DNA of 64,000 nucleotides from Thuidium tamariscinum. Taxonomy: Eukaryota; Streptophyta; Bryopsida; Hypnales; Thuidiaceae. Under the pieces are notes generated by a model. It saw only the letters and a program-made list of their open reading frames with translations, searched no databases and was not told the origin of the DNA. The stretch's first letter is position 1. Each line of letters starts with the position of its first letter. Positions 51,919 through 62,820 of the stretch are shown here, piece after piece. Location: positions 24,549,369-24,613,368 of the forward strand of contig OX344754.2 in the NCBI GenBank assembly GCA_947034885.2, in the 5' to 3' direction. Position numbers and translations under genes: made by a program.

Positions 51919-54900
51919 TGTCGTAGCACAAGGAAGCACAAATCCGTCTGTAGGTGTTAATTTGGCGTTAACATCGTTCAAATGACTCGTGTATTGTTCC
52001 CACAGGATTTTACGTAGATTCCTCAAGATATCCGGAATAACAGGATGCGGAAAACAACCCCAAGACAACAGTAACCGGATTCCTAACCGGAAACTTCCTC
52101 ACAACATCCGCATTCCTTTAGATTGCCTTTCTCACCATTCATACATACTTTACCACTCTCACAACAACCTCCAAACAGGGGGGAGTGCCCAAACTCTGTA
52201 CCTTCCCCTATCCGGACTCACAGTATCCGACTGGGCGGATTAGGAACCGAAAGGAGTGCCCAAACTCTGTACCTCTTCCGGATCCGGTTTCCGGATCCAA
52301 TCACTCAAGTAACAAATGAAGTTTAGCCTCTGTATTAGAGGGGTCCGCGGTTGGCATTTAGGAAGGATGCGTTGAATCCTACCCTCCTCAGGATTATAGT
52401 GAATGGAGTTCCACTAAAAGAGAAAAATAACAAAAGACATAAAAGAAATAGGCTGCAAGTTCCTCCTCACAACTAATCCGGATTGCAATCCCAACTAGTA
52501 GGTCACTCAGGAAACCCCTACAAACCCCACATTACTACAATGACAGACTCACCCAAACTCAGTTCCTAAGGCTTAATCTAGGAGCCAGATAACTAGGGGA
52601 TCCTAACTGTCTGCACATCCCTCACTTCCGGTTATAGTAGGACCTCAACAACACGTCAATTGGCATGTGCCCACTCTCCTAGCAGAACACACCCAATCTA
52701 AGAGCGGCTTTCCCACACAGAAGCCTTCAAGTGACTGCAGCAGCTAGACTTCAATCCTAATACACCAGTAGCCTCAACCAAATCACTTCAATTTCCCGGA
52801 ACCAGATTCAGACAAAGTCTGGGGGAGACACCTCATCCAAACACCTGCAAACCCAGCTACCTCGCACTATCCAATGGTTCTAGCATTGCACGGCATACCA
52901 ATCCAGAGTCGAGACTTGTTCAGACCAACTCTTAGAAAGTAGAAATCTGGAAATCAGATTGCAAATGAAAGGAAAAACAGAAGTAGGAACACCCGAGGCA
53001 ACCAACTAACAGCCACCCCTAAATACCAACCCAAGGGAACCCTAAAAGCCCCAAGGGAACAAAATCAGAGGACAAGAGAATGCCAGGTGGCATTCCTTAT
53101 CCACAAAAGTCACTTTCCTATCCACCCAACTGGACCCGAAAAAAGTGGATCTCAGATCCGAAAAATCCGGATCTGACTGACCAGGTGCATTCTAAGTGAA
53201 AAGCACCTTGCTAACTGCTTCCTACCTACTGGAAAGGTAACTTTCCACCTTTTCCACTAAGTCTGCTCCTCAAAATTCTCTACCTACTCTACTTTCTATT
53301 CCTAACTACTTCTTCATCCGCTTTTTGGGGGAATCCGCATGCTTGGCGGCTCCCTTGCGTGCTGGCTGTTTCCTACTGGTGGAAACCTTTGCCGACGCAG
53401 CTGCTTTGCCCTTGGAGGGCGTGGCAGCAATCTTACCCTTCCCCGCAGATTTCGGAGGCGTGATTTTCGCCGGGTCTGACGGTTCCGGTTCCGGTTCCGA
53501 TCCTGATCCTGATTCCGAATCTGACTCCTCTTCTTCGTGCTCGCTCTGCTCTGGGGACTCATCTTGGTCTGACTCCAGCTCAATGGGACTCTCCCTCGCC
53601 CGCTTCGCTGTAGCCTTCCTCTTCATTGTGCTAGGAACCTTGGGAGATTTCTCGGATACCTTGCTCGGAGGCGTCTCTTGATCCTGGTCTTCCGCTTGGA
53701 CTTGCTTTCGGATTTGGGATCCGGGTGTTGCCCCTTCTCCCACATCAAGATCAAGTCGGGAAGCTGCCTTGGGCGCCTGTGGAGTCTTCTCTTCCACTGA
53801 ACCCTTGCCCTTGGATTTCCCAGAATCAAGTGGAGAACCCACTTTGAATTCAGGAACCGGGATTACACTTTCCTTACCCTGGCTGGACTCCTTCCCCGTT
53901 TCCGGATCCGGATACAGCCCAGCCCCTTGCAAAGCCTCCCTGATCTCAAACAGAGTTCTCTCCATCCTCTCACCAAACTCCACTAACACCTTCACCATCT
54001 TAGAAGCCACTGCCGGCCCTGCCTTATGCACTTCCTCATCAAATAATTTTGCCTTGTTAAGTACATCGCCCGGAATCTTAATAGAATCCCGGATCCGCTT
54101 GAGGATTGCTTGGGACTCACCCGACAACCTCCTAGACTCTTCTGACTTCTTCTCCAACTGACATTGGAGATCCCTAACCTGAGTGGACAATTCCGCAATC
54201 CGGCTTTCCCACTTCCCAATATCCTGATTTTTGAGAAGTTCCTCTATTCTCTCACACAAAACAGAGGGACTGATGTTTCCCAGCAGTCTACATGCCTTCC
54301 GGACTTCCTCTCTTTCCCCACTCTGATCCTTTCGGATCCTCTCCAAATCCGCAATAACAATTCCTAACGGATCCTCCTTCCTATCACTCGGCCAGACCGG
54401 ATCCTCTTTCACTTCCTCAACCTCTGGCTCCTTTCCCTTCCTTGAAACAGGAACCTTCTCTTGCTTTCTCTCCTTCTCTGAAGATCCTGGTCCTTTTGAA
54501 CCTTCCTTTCCCTCTCTCTCTTCCTCACTTTCTGATTCCGGGGGAGGACTGATGTCAAACTTCAGCATCACTGAAGCGGACTTGTACATAGTGGCCTCTC
54601 TGTCCCTTAGCAAATCAAGAGAGTGATATAGATGGAAGAGAAAAGGACTGAGGATAGTGGGTTTAGACTTTCCGGCCAAGGTTACTAACTTTCCTACATG
54701 ATCCCGGATTACCATTCCCCAACTAACCTTTCGGTCCCCAGATAATGCCCCAAAGATCGTGTTGGCTATCGTGGTTGTAATCCGGGTTGGCCTTTCCGGA
54801 TACAGAATCGGAGTTAGGAATTCAAGCACTCTCCTATCCCTCTTGCTTGCACATTCCGCGACTATATACCCGTCCTTAGGATGCGGTGGTTTGGAGAACT

Positions 54901-55910
54901 TACCCTTCAAGAACTTGTCCGTCCTTGAGGCTCCTCCTTCTCCCTCCTTAGGAAACCCATACGCCTTCCTCCACAGCTCCGCTGTCCACCGGTTAGGAAG
55001 CGCCCTAACAGTCCGGTTCCACTCACTGGACTGATCCTCCATCACCTCCCGGACCATGTCTTCGTCTTTGAGGTTCCATGGGCGCTGCAGCAACCCTAGG
55101 CAGCCAATCTGGGTCAGGTCCTCCTCCAAATAAGCGCGCTCCTTGGCATCCTTGGGCACTCCCGGAGTTACGGACTTTAGGTTCACGAAAACCGGATCCT
55201 CTGCTTCCTTGGACTTCCCCATCTCTCACTCAGATAGGCGCTCAAGGTTCCAAGACGGATTATCTCACCACAAAACCCTCAAAACGCAACCAGCGCTCAA
55301 AGAACCACGAGGTGCTCACTCAAAACCCTCTTACTTCAAGTCGGCCGTGCGCCCTTCCGCGATACAGGAACCGGAAACTCTGTAGCCCTAAAAGACTCAA
55401 ACTCCCGCCCTTGCAACACAAAAGAGCTCTCAAAAACACACTCAAGAAACACCAAACTGAATCGTCACCAAATGAGAGTGACGACCCCTCCATCAGCCAT
55501 GACCCCTGGAATCCCAGAACTAGCCGTTTAACTGACAGTTCCGTGATTTCCGGATGTCCCACCGTTAGGGTTTCATCCAATTTCTCCTGGCGGCGCCGTC
55601 TTTGCCGGTTAGGGTTCCGTTGGCTCCTGGACAACTGGTGGTGGCCTTAGGATGACACCTGGACCCTTCCACGATCCTAGGGCTGAACCCCAGATCCTCA
55701 ATCCGGTTCCGGATTTTCCGGTTAGGTAAGGGTTTCTACTTCCCTTTCTTAACCTAATTATCCCAATTGGATGTCTCCAACTTCCACCTCTTCCTAATCT
55801 TACTAACTTTCCCTATTCTTGACCAAAGAATCGAAAAATTTCTCTAAGATTAGCTTCCTTATTCCTAATTCTATACTAAATATTAAAAACCTGTATTCTA
55901 GGTTCCCACA
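51919..55910 (-). repeat. 5' LTR of the gypsy element
   Basis: 3,992 bp, same structure as the 3' LTR. As the 5' LTR it should contain the promoter for the genomic RNA. The 638-codon ORF lies within it at 53,306-55,222. Confidence 0.95.
53306..55222 (-). CDS. LTR-encoded protein, 638 aa (5' LTR copy)
   Basis: Identical in protein sequence to the copy at 43,210-45,126. In the 5' LTR the ORF lies upstream of the primer-binding site. Depending on where transcription starts, it is either translated from the 5' part of the genomic RNA or from a separate LTR-driven transcript. The acidic tract, coiled coil and basic tail are as described for the other copy. Confidence 0.75.
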   Translation of the reverse strand: MGKSKEAEDPVFVNLKSVTPGVPKDAKERAYLEEDLTQIGCLGLLQRPWNLKDEDMVREVMEDQSSEWNRTVRALPNRWTAELWRKAYGFPKEGEGGASRTDKFLKGKFSKPPHPKDGYIVAECASKRDRRVLEFLTPILYPERPTRITTTIANTIFGALSGDRKVSWGMVIRDHVGKLVTLAGKSKPTILSPFLFHLYHSLDLLRDREATMYKSASVMLKFDISPPPESESEEEREGKEGSKGPGSSEKERKQEKVPVSRKGKEPEVEEVKEDPVWPSDRKEDPLGIVIADLERIRKDQSGEREEVRKACRLLGNISPSVLCERIEELLKNQDIGKWESRIAELSTQVRDLQCQLEKKSEESRRLSGESQAILKRIRDSIKIPGDVLNKAKLFDEEVHKAGPAVASKMVKVLVEFGERMERTLFEIREALQGAGLYPDPETGKESSQGKESVIPVPEFKVGSPLDSGKSKGKGSVEEKTPQAPKAASRLDLDVGEGATPGSQIRKQVQAEDQDQETPPSKVSEKSPKVPSTMKRKATAKRARESPIELESDQDESPEQSEHEEEESDSESGSGSEPEPEPSDPAKITPPKSAGKGKIAATPSKGKAAASAKVSTSRKQPARKGAAKHADSPKKRMKK

Positions 55911-57252
55911 TCCGCTCATCGCACAACATTCTGCGTTCCATTTTTGCGGAACTATTATCCCGAAAGGACTTCAAACCATCGTCGCGAGCGAGATGGAGAT
56001 GCTGCAACCAAGGTAGAAGGTTGTTAAGGAGGAACGTGTCCTTCGGACCGTTGCCCTTGTAGGACCAGGTGTCCGGGAGAACAACATTCTCTGGCTTGTT
56101 GAGAATGTGTTTGACTGGACTATCATCGACCATGACTATATTAGTCGGCTTGAATTTCCCTCGGGTGCTAGTGAAAAGCTGACTGAGGTCTTTTAGAAAC
56201 AACTCCTTGTTTGTGCCTGGCTCCTTGAATACCATGATGTACCCCGAGCTTTCCTTGCACTTCAGCGTGGTGCAAGAGTTCTGCCCGAAAACGAAATCTA
56301 GATATCTTAGGCCGTTGAAGAGATACAAGCAAATCTCTTCAGTAGTGGGCTTTCTCATAGAGCTCCACACTGAGACGTAGACAAATAGAGATAATTGTCG
56401 CAAAAACTCCGCGTAGTTGGACAGACATAAACTAGTTTAGGTCCCACAAGCGCGGGGGTGGTTGCCGAATGTGGCTACCTAGAGTCTCGAAGACACTTTG
56501 GAAAACCCTTGGACTTTGCATCCTCGCAAACACATAGGATCCCATTCAAGTTCGGGACGACATGAAGCCACCTATCCGCCAACCTGGAACTCAATGGGAC
56601 CGGAATACCCTCCAATGATTCCCCACGAGAACATGCAGGGTCTGTTGCCTGCTATCAAACGAAGAGAGACGATGCTAGTCACTAAAGAAGCACTCGTGAT
56701 TGATTACCCTACTATAGAAATACGGGAATAAAAAAATGGCAGCAAAGAAAAAAAGGAAGAAAAGGAAGCCGGTAAGCAAACAAGTAGTCATTCATTCATA
56801 TTACTAACCTCAAGAGGAGGTCCCGTCATTACATGTCCATCTCCCAAGGCGACTGGGTTCACAACCTCCAATTCCATTAATGTAGCATCAGGGATTGCTA
56901 GGCCAGCACGAGCAATCTCATCGGGAAGAACAAGGTTATCGTCGCTCGCGGATGGCTCGGATTCCACGGGAACAGGAGTACTGATTTTTGGAGAAGGAGC
57001 CTTTGTAATTTCATAGTCAATGCCACAAGGATCACTCATGACATTCACAGCGCCTGCCATTGGAAAAAAGTCAAAAATATAATGTGAGAATGTCGTATAA
57101 AAATTTCTTATAAGATGAGTGATGTTTTTACAAAATTGATTTTCAAAAATCAAAATGAAGATCCCTATGGTTTTTCCACATTGGAAATCTGTATAACCAA
57201 GAAAATAAAACCTCTATAATCCTGTAGAACTATGTAAAAACTATGATACACA

Positions 57253-57271
57253 TTAGGTCGACCCAACCTAA
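57253..57271. repeat. Intronic palindrome, copy 5 (diverged)
   Basis: TTAGGTCGACCCAACCTAA in intron C-D. Confidence 0.8.
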
Positions 57272-58475
57272 ACCGCAAAGCAACACATGAAATTTTAGCT
57301 GGAGGCACCTGCAGAGGCATCCGAGGTATCCAGCGTAGCCGTCGTGTCTTCAACCACAGCAGGGACGTCGTTCGCCAAGACGCTCTCCACCTGACGAGCA
57401 ACGACTACATCGTCCTCAACATCCATTAGAACAATCTCTTCTGGGTCGATGTCAGAATTTGGAGGTGGTAGCGGAGCAGTCATTGGGGAATCTCCGGGAG
57501 GAAGAGGAGGCTGCTCAACCTGGACATCCGGACTCCCTCTCTTCGTTGAGGGACCAGCAGATGCGGCCAAAACAGGTTCTGTGATGGGAGGATTGGGAGC
57601 AGAAGTTGATGTCGACGATACAGAAGGAGATAAATCCGCAGGTGCTGGCATCAGAACCTGGGGTGTAGTAGACGAGCTTCCTGGCTGAGGAAGACCTGTT
57701 CCATAATTGAGGAACGAACCAAAGGATCCATAACCTGTACTCGGGATCATTAAAGGTGAGTCACCCGGTCCTGGAAGGGAAGCGCTGATGGGAGTGATGC
57801 CCTTCAGATGGTTCACGATGGCCGCCAAGGTCGCTTTATTGTCGGCATTGTGGGAGAAGATGAGTGCCTTTATCTCATCAAGCCGCTCACCTTGTTCTAC
57901 ATGTAGCGCAAGATTTTGGGCACGTTCCTTCTTCCGGGACTCCCTTATCTTCTCTAACTGCACCCGCATGTCATTGTCATCGTCATCATCTTCCTCGTCT
58001 CTCCTCCTTTTCTTTTGTGTCCTTCCCCGGATAGGTGTACTCGCTGGTTGCACATCCATGGGCTGCCCCGATGACGCGGAAGACCCTCGCACACTCTGAG
58101 TGAGATTTACCGGGGTGCACTGCTCTTCATTGAAAGCAAGCGTGTCCGTCATTTCCATGTTGTCGTCAGTGTTGGCATTGTCGTCAAACAATTCCTCCAC
58201 TTCAACTTCAGGCATCTTCGCCCTTGACAAAGACGCCCTTCGTCGAGATGAAGACGGTGTAGATTCGGTTGGAGGCTTCCGAGGGTGAAGCTTTTCATCC
58301 ACGAAATATCCCTTTGGAAGAAAGTCGTCTTGGTTAAGGGATTTGCCGACCTCAACGATTTCAGCCCACAGCTCAGACTCATCAGATGTCCTGACGGCGA
58401 ACACTCTGTATCCTTGCATCTGGGAACAGAATTACATTTGTAAGACAATGATACGGATACCAAGACCACCACCAA

Positions 58476-58495
58476 TTCAGGTCGACTCGACCTAA
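58476..58495. repeat. Intronic palindrome, copy 3
   Basis: TTCAGGTCGACTCGACCTAA in intron B-C; one arm has one mismatch. Confidence 0.9.
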
Positions 58496-58564
58496 AATGG
58501 AGATTACAAGTTTCTCTAACATAAAAAATGTGCAAAGTGTGTAGAACAAGAGAATGTGATGGAT

Positions 58565-58583
58565 TTAGGTCGGTTCGAGCTAA
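58565..58583. repeat. Intronic palindrome, copy 4 (diverged)
   Basis: TTAGGTCGGTTCGAGCTAA in intron B-C, close to the donor site. Confidence 0.8.
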
Positions 58584-59995
58584 AAAAGCTTACCATGGCA
58601 GCGCATGTCAGTTTTGCCCCACCAAACACCAACAACACGTTCACTGATCCGAGAGCAAATCGGCGAAGGATATTCAAATAGAACTCCATGCGGAGTTCTG
58701 TATTGTGTATCCTAAATGCAATCTCATTGTAGTATTGTACATACGGGGCTTATTGAATACATCTATATCAGGAGCCCTGTACGTCTTGCTTGGAAGGTGG
58801 CATTCCACTCTGGACTTGTCTTGAAGAAATATTAGGTACACTTTCTCTACCGCCTTGCTATTGTTTGCAGAATAGTCTCCCATTCTCTCATTCCTAGCTG
58901 GCAAGTACTCCGCGTTGTCCATTTTATACTCCTTCAAGACAGGGTTCTGGGAAATGAAAGTGAGCACTTGAGTTTGCTTAACGACATCTGTGCAGATGAA
59001 CATCCACCTCGGGATCTCCTCAAGTGCTGGCTTCTTCATCGCTTGAAAAGAGCACATCACCGCGTCAAAATACGGGTTCAGTGGTGTGCACTTTCCCTTG
59101 TTCAGAACCATAGGAGTGTATCTGAAGTCAATCACTCCAAAACCAATGCCCTGAACCGTCTCTTGCAGCTACGCGCCAGCAGGCCACTCGTGGTGCTTGT
59201 CCGTCTCGATCTGATAAGTCCTGTAATGCGCTATAGTTTGTGGCTTCACAAAATTATTGCGTCGCGAGAGGAAGGCCTTGAAGAACTGGGCGGCGTAGGG
59301 AGAAAGCTCCTCCGCGGTCTTGTTCTTGGACTTAGTCTGTTTCACGTCCTTCCAGTAATCCTCTCTTGGTTTTTTGAGGAGAATGTTCATTGTAGCACTC
59401 GTTATGGAGCGGTTGATCTTGAATTGCCTCCATTTCTCAACGTTCAAAGTGTTGAACGCATTCAACAATCCCAAGGAAGGATCCAAGAGGTGCAGCTCCC
59501 ACTTCACCAAGTACTTTCTCTTGCGCCTCTCCACCCAGTCTTTCGCCGTGTAGCAACTCTCCAGCACTGAAGAAATCATCTTCACGGTCACCTTGGGGTA
59601 TTGAAGGTTCTGCCTCTTGGGGTTCATATGAAGAATGTGCTGTGCGAGCTTCTTCAAGTCGTCGTAAGAGAGATTTCCCAACCACTTAAAAAATTCGTGT
59701 GTCAAGTTCCCGTTCTCTGACTTCCACCCCGTTTTGTCCTTGAACTTCACCAAGGTGTCTGGGTCAATGAGCTCCCCATGAGCAGCACTGGAAATCACCT
59801 CGCTCCAGAGGTTGTACACGTCATCTGGCGCCGTTATAATTTTCAACTCGTTTGTTATCTTGAGTTTCTCTTCGGTGTCTTTCCCTCGTGAAGACTTCTG
59901 TGATTTCATCACGTCTAGCATGGCGAATCTCACGTTCATGGCCTTCACAAATTCCTGTTTAGATACGGTGATAACTCATTAGTAGGAATACTGAA

Positions 59996-60014
59996 TTAGG
60001 TCGAGTCGACCTAA
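59996..60014. repeat. Intronic 19-bp palindrome, copy 1
   Basis: TTAGGTCGAGTCGACCTAA, a palindrome with a single central base, near the acceptor end of intron A-B. Confidence 0.95.
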
Positions 60015-60072
60015 ACGAATCGCACAAATTTATAAACTCACAAATAATGGAGTTAGACTTTCAGACATAGAA

Positions 60073-60091
60073 TTAGGTCGAGTCGACCTAA
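60073..60091. repeat. Intronic 19-bp palindrome, copy 2
   Basis: Identical to copy 1, near the donor of intron A-B, 77 bp away. Confidence 0.95.
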
Positions 60092-60745
60092 ATAAACTTA
60101 CCTTGAATTTCAAGGAGTTTTTCTTGTTATCAATGTTCCGCCTAGCCACTGAAGCTGTTCCCACGGGTGCGGCATCCTTCGTATTTCGTGGCCTATCCAT
60201 ATTGATCCAGCATATCCTGGCTCCAAGAATATTAGTTGACCAAGAGGGTTTCAGCGCTACGAAGTGGTTTACATGATTGTAGTACGCGGAGATTGTCTTC
60301 AAAATCTCAGTCTTGTCAGACCACACTATGTAGCAGTCCCACTCACGAAAATGCTTGAGGATGGCCTCATCCACATTCCTCTCCACCATCAGTTTGCTTG
60401 CAGACACACTGTGCTGGCCATTTACGATGTAGAACTCTCCCTCTTTCAACTAGTCCCAGTCCTCCCTTTTTGGCTTCTCAATCTGGTGCTTCGGCATGAC
60501 GCACAACGTCTGCTTCCCAGTCTTATCTGGCATGTGCATCAGAAAATGAAACATGTCTTCGACTAGCCGCTGTTCGTGGCTTCGGATGTTCAAGTTAGCC
60601 GGCGCGGCTACAAGCTTATCGATGGGCAGCCTCTTCTTCTCGTCCAGGTCGAAGATGTATGCATCACTGCTTACAGCCCAATAGTTCTTGTATGCCTCAG
60701 TGGACGTCTTATAATCCGCCACACGCTTTGGATCATGTGCAGAGG

Positions 60746-62820
60746 TGTCGTAGCACAGGAAAGCACAATTCCTTCTCTAAGGCGTTAGAATGCACTAAAT
60801 TAGCCTTAAAGTGACTCGTGTATCGTTCCCAAAGGATTTGGTCGAAAGTTGACGAAAGACCGGAACACGTTAGTGGTTATCACAACAAAAACCCAAGCAA
60901 AAGACTAATCCGATCTTGGTCTCAAGGGTTCCTGAGATATCCCTAGACCTGATTACCAGATCAATCCTTTATCTCTCCAATCTTAATTAAATAGTATACT
61001 AATATGTTTTATCAACCTTTATACTTATTCTTATTTAGACATGGGCTAAAGACCGTATACTAAGAGTTGGTCTAGTCCCTAGATTTAGTAACCGAATGTA
61101 AGTTTTACCTTGATACCAAGAGGGATCTGCTTGTTTGGGCGTTTAGGAAGGAAGCTTACTCCTACCCTTCAAGTTTTAAAGTGTCAAAAGTTCCACTTTA
61201 CAAAGAAAAGAAATTACTACTACGACCAGACCGGATTTACCTCACAACTGGACCGGAACTCATCCGATCCAGTAGGTCACGCAAGTACTCCTGCCTAGTC
61301 CTAACAAAGACTACAACGACAGATTACTCAGTTAGTCTAAACCCTGGTAGAATAAGGGCAGTAGCTTGTGCAAGAGAGCTGAACTTCCTAACTAGTCCTT
61401 CTTTCTTCTACAGAGATCCGATCACCATTCAGTTGGCATTTGGCCGGGTTCTTCCCAATCTCAAACCCAGACTCTACAAGTGTCTGTTCCTATAGAATAC
61501 TCCCTAGACCTGTTTCAGAAAACACTGTGGGATCCTGCACAAATTCCCTATCAAAACCGAATTCACTTTAAGTCCAGAGATCGGATAAACTGAACATCCG
61601 GGCACACATCTATCCACACAAGGCTGCAATTCTAACCATCACCACAAGACCTTAACAGAGTCCCATGCACATAGTCCACTCCAGAGTGAATCAGAAAGGT
61701 TCTGACTTGTATTTGCAACAAAAAAACTTGTGAAAATAAGATAACATAATGTGCACCCGGATTCAATTACGAACCGGGTTTAAATACTAAACTACCAGAA
61801 AACCTAAAAGTGCAAATGGAATCAACCTCAGCCGCCAAGAATGCCACGTAACATTCCTCTACAACTTGGGCGAGTTGACTTTCGCAAAACTCCAAAAATA
61901 CCAACAAAATAGGATCTCAGATCCTATTAATCTGGATCCAGTTTAGGTTCAAAACTACCTATCCTAAATATATCCTGACTTAGTCGCCTCCCTATCTATC
62001 TGGTGTTAATGCTTCCCTACTTCCTCGCCTTCTTAACAAGCGATGCACCTTTCCGGGAGGGCTGCTTCTTCGGAGACTGGTACATCTTAACTGGTTTGGG
62101 TTTCGGCTTGGTCTTACCCCGCGCCTTGGCCTTGGTCTGCTTGGTCTCCGCCAGTGCTTGGTCTGCGTCTGAGTACTGGTCTGACTCATCACCGGAGTCG
62201 GTCTCCTCCTCCGAGTCCTCATCTTCCTCGTCTGACTCCTCTTCCTCTTCATCTCGGGCCTTCCGCTTCACCTTGGATGTCTCCGCAGTCTTCTTCTTGA
62301 ATCCGGTGATGGGTGGGTGGTGCACTATCTTGCTTTGTGGGGTCTGCTCTCCCACTTTCTCGGCAGTCCGGGCTAGTCCCTTGCTTGGTGACCCGGATCC
62401 GGATCCGGTCTTCAGGATGGATCGGACCTGCACCATTGCCCTTGTTTCCCCTCCGGTCTTCGGTTGTGTGACGACCGTGGGTGATGACTTGCTTGGAGAA
62501 TCATCCAGCAAGGTGATGAATTTGGTCTTCTCCCTTGGTGGTGTCGTTCCCCGGATTATTTCTCTCAACACTAATGGCCCGGGTTCCGGCTCCTTGGTCT
62601 TCTCGGGTTGAGAAACCTGAGGCTCTTCAATCCTAATCGGTGGGATCGGTTCCTCCGCCACGGCTTCAGACCTAATCTTCTCTTCCTTAGCCGGTTCGGA
62701 TGGGTCGGCTTTTCCCTCATCAGTAGTTGGTGGGGGTTGCTCCTTCGGGTGTTCCACCTCCGTCTTCTGCTCTTCCGGTCTGGAGACCGGAGCAGCGCTA
62801 GTCTGGACCTCCGTGACGAC
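60746..62820 (-). repeat. Diverged LTR of a second element of the same family
   Basis: It starts (plus strand) TGTCGTAGCACAGGAAAGCA, matching the LTR edge at 41,823 and 51,919, and shares GTGACTCGTGTAT and TTCCCAAAGGATTT-like words further in. No primer-binding site lies beside its edge at 60,746, so it is a 3' LTR or a solo LTR of a minus-strand element. It cuts the ParB-like pseudogene. AGAGG at 60,741-60,745 would be one target duplication; the partner is outside the window. A CACTA-like element interrupts it at 62,821. Confidence 0.8.
62017..62820 (-). pseudogene. C-terminal part of an LTR-encoded protein, truncated by a CACTA insertion
   Basis: An open frame of about 268 codons ends 1,271 bp from the LTR edge, close to the 1,387 bp in the intact element. 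It has the same design as the 638-aa protein: Pro/Glu-rich stretch, acidic Glu/Asp/Ser tract, then a Lys/Pro-rich basic tail (SPKKQPSRKGASLVKKARK compared with RKQPARKGAAKHADSPKK). The frame runs open into the CACTA end, so its N-terminal part was displaced. There is no ATG at the boundary. Confidence 0.65.

Larger units (their letters stand above)
41823..55910 (-). mobile_element. Complete Ty3/gypsy retrotransposon (Tat/Athila-like) with coding LTRs
   Basis: 14,088 bp, minus strand. Both LTRs are 3,992 bp, start TGTGGGAACC and end CTACGACA. TCCGC flanks both sides (41,818-41,822 and 55,911-55,915). In order it carries: 5' LTR, primer-binding site, gag, in-frame TGA, pol (protease, RT, RNase H, integrase), polypurine tract, 3' LTR. 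I noted only five differences between the LTRs, so insertion was recent. The RT and integrase style, lack of chromodomain and the primer-binding site point to the Tat/Athila side of Ty3/gypsy. It is GC-richer than the surroundings and rich in TCCGGAT words. It interrupts a pseudogene exon. Confidence 0.95.
55911..60745 (-). pseudogene. Broken five-exon gene: ParB-like, methylase-like and FCP1-like domains
   Basis: Exons as I read them: A ?-60102 (5' end lost), B 59954-58594, C 58420-57309, D 57053-56809, E 56648-55911 plus the tail at 41,759-41,817. All four introns are GT-AG, and phases match throughout. Exon A: a ParB/sulfiredoxin-like domain (LPIDKLVAAPANLNIR and FYIVNGQHSVSASKLM). Exon B end: a segment resembling N6/N4 DNA methylases (MEFYLNILRRFALG, then VFGGAKLTCAAM). 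Exon C: acidic and disordered with RTQKKRRRDEEDDDDD. Exon E: an FCP1-like HAD fold (VWSSM, VMVDDSPVKHIL) whose nucleophile position reads NLNG rather than DLNG. Lesions: TAG at 60,452-60,450, 59,171-59,169 and 56,477-56,475; frameshifts near 58,750 and 56,415. Both ends are cut by LTR elements. Confidence 0.7.

Noticed and set aside
56475..60452. TAG read as a sense codon (code reassignment)
   Set aside because: Frameshifts and the lost HAD nucleophile in the same gene make ordinary decay far more likely; the neighbouring pseudogene tail also ends naturally in TAG.
55911..60745. Bacterial contamination as the source of the ParB/methylase-like sequence
   Set aside because: It has plant-type GT-AG introns with consistent phase and is interrupted by plant LTR elements with target duplications.
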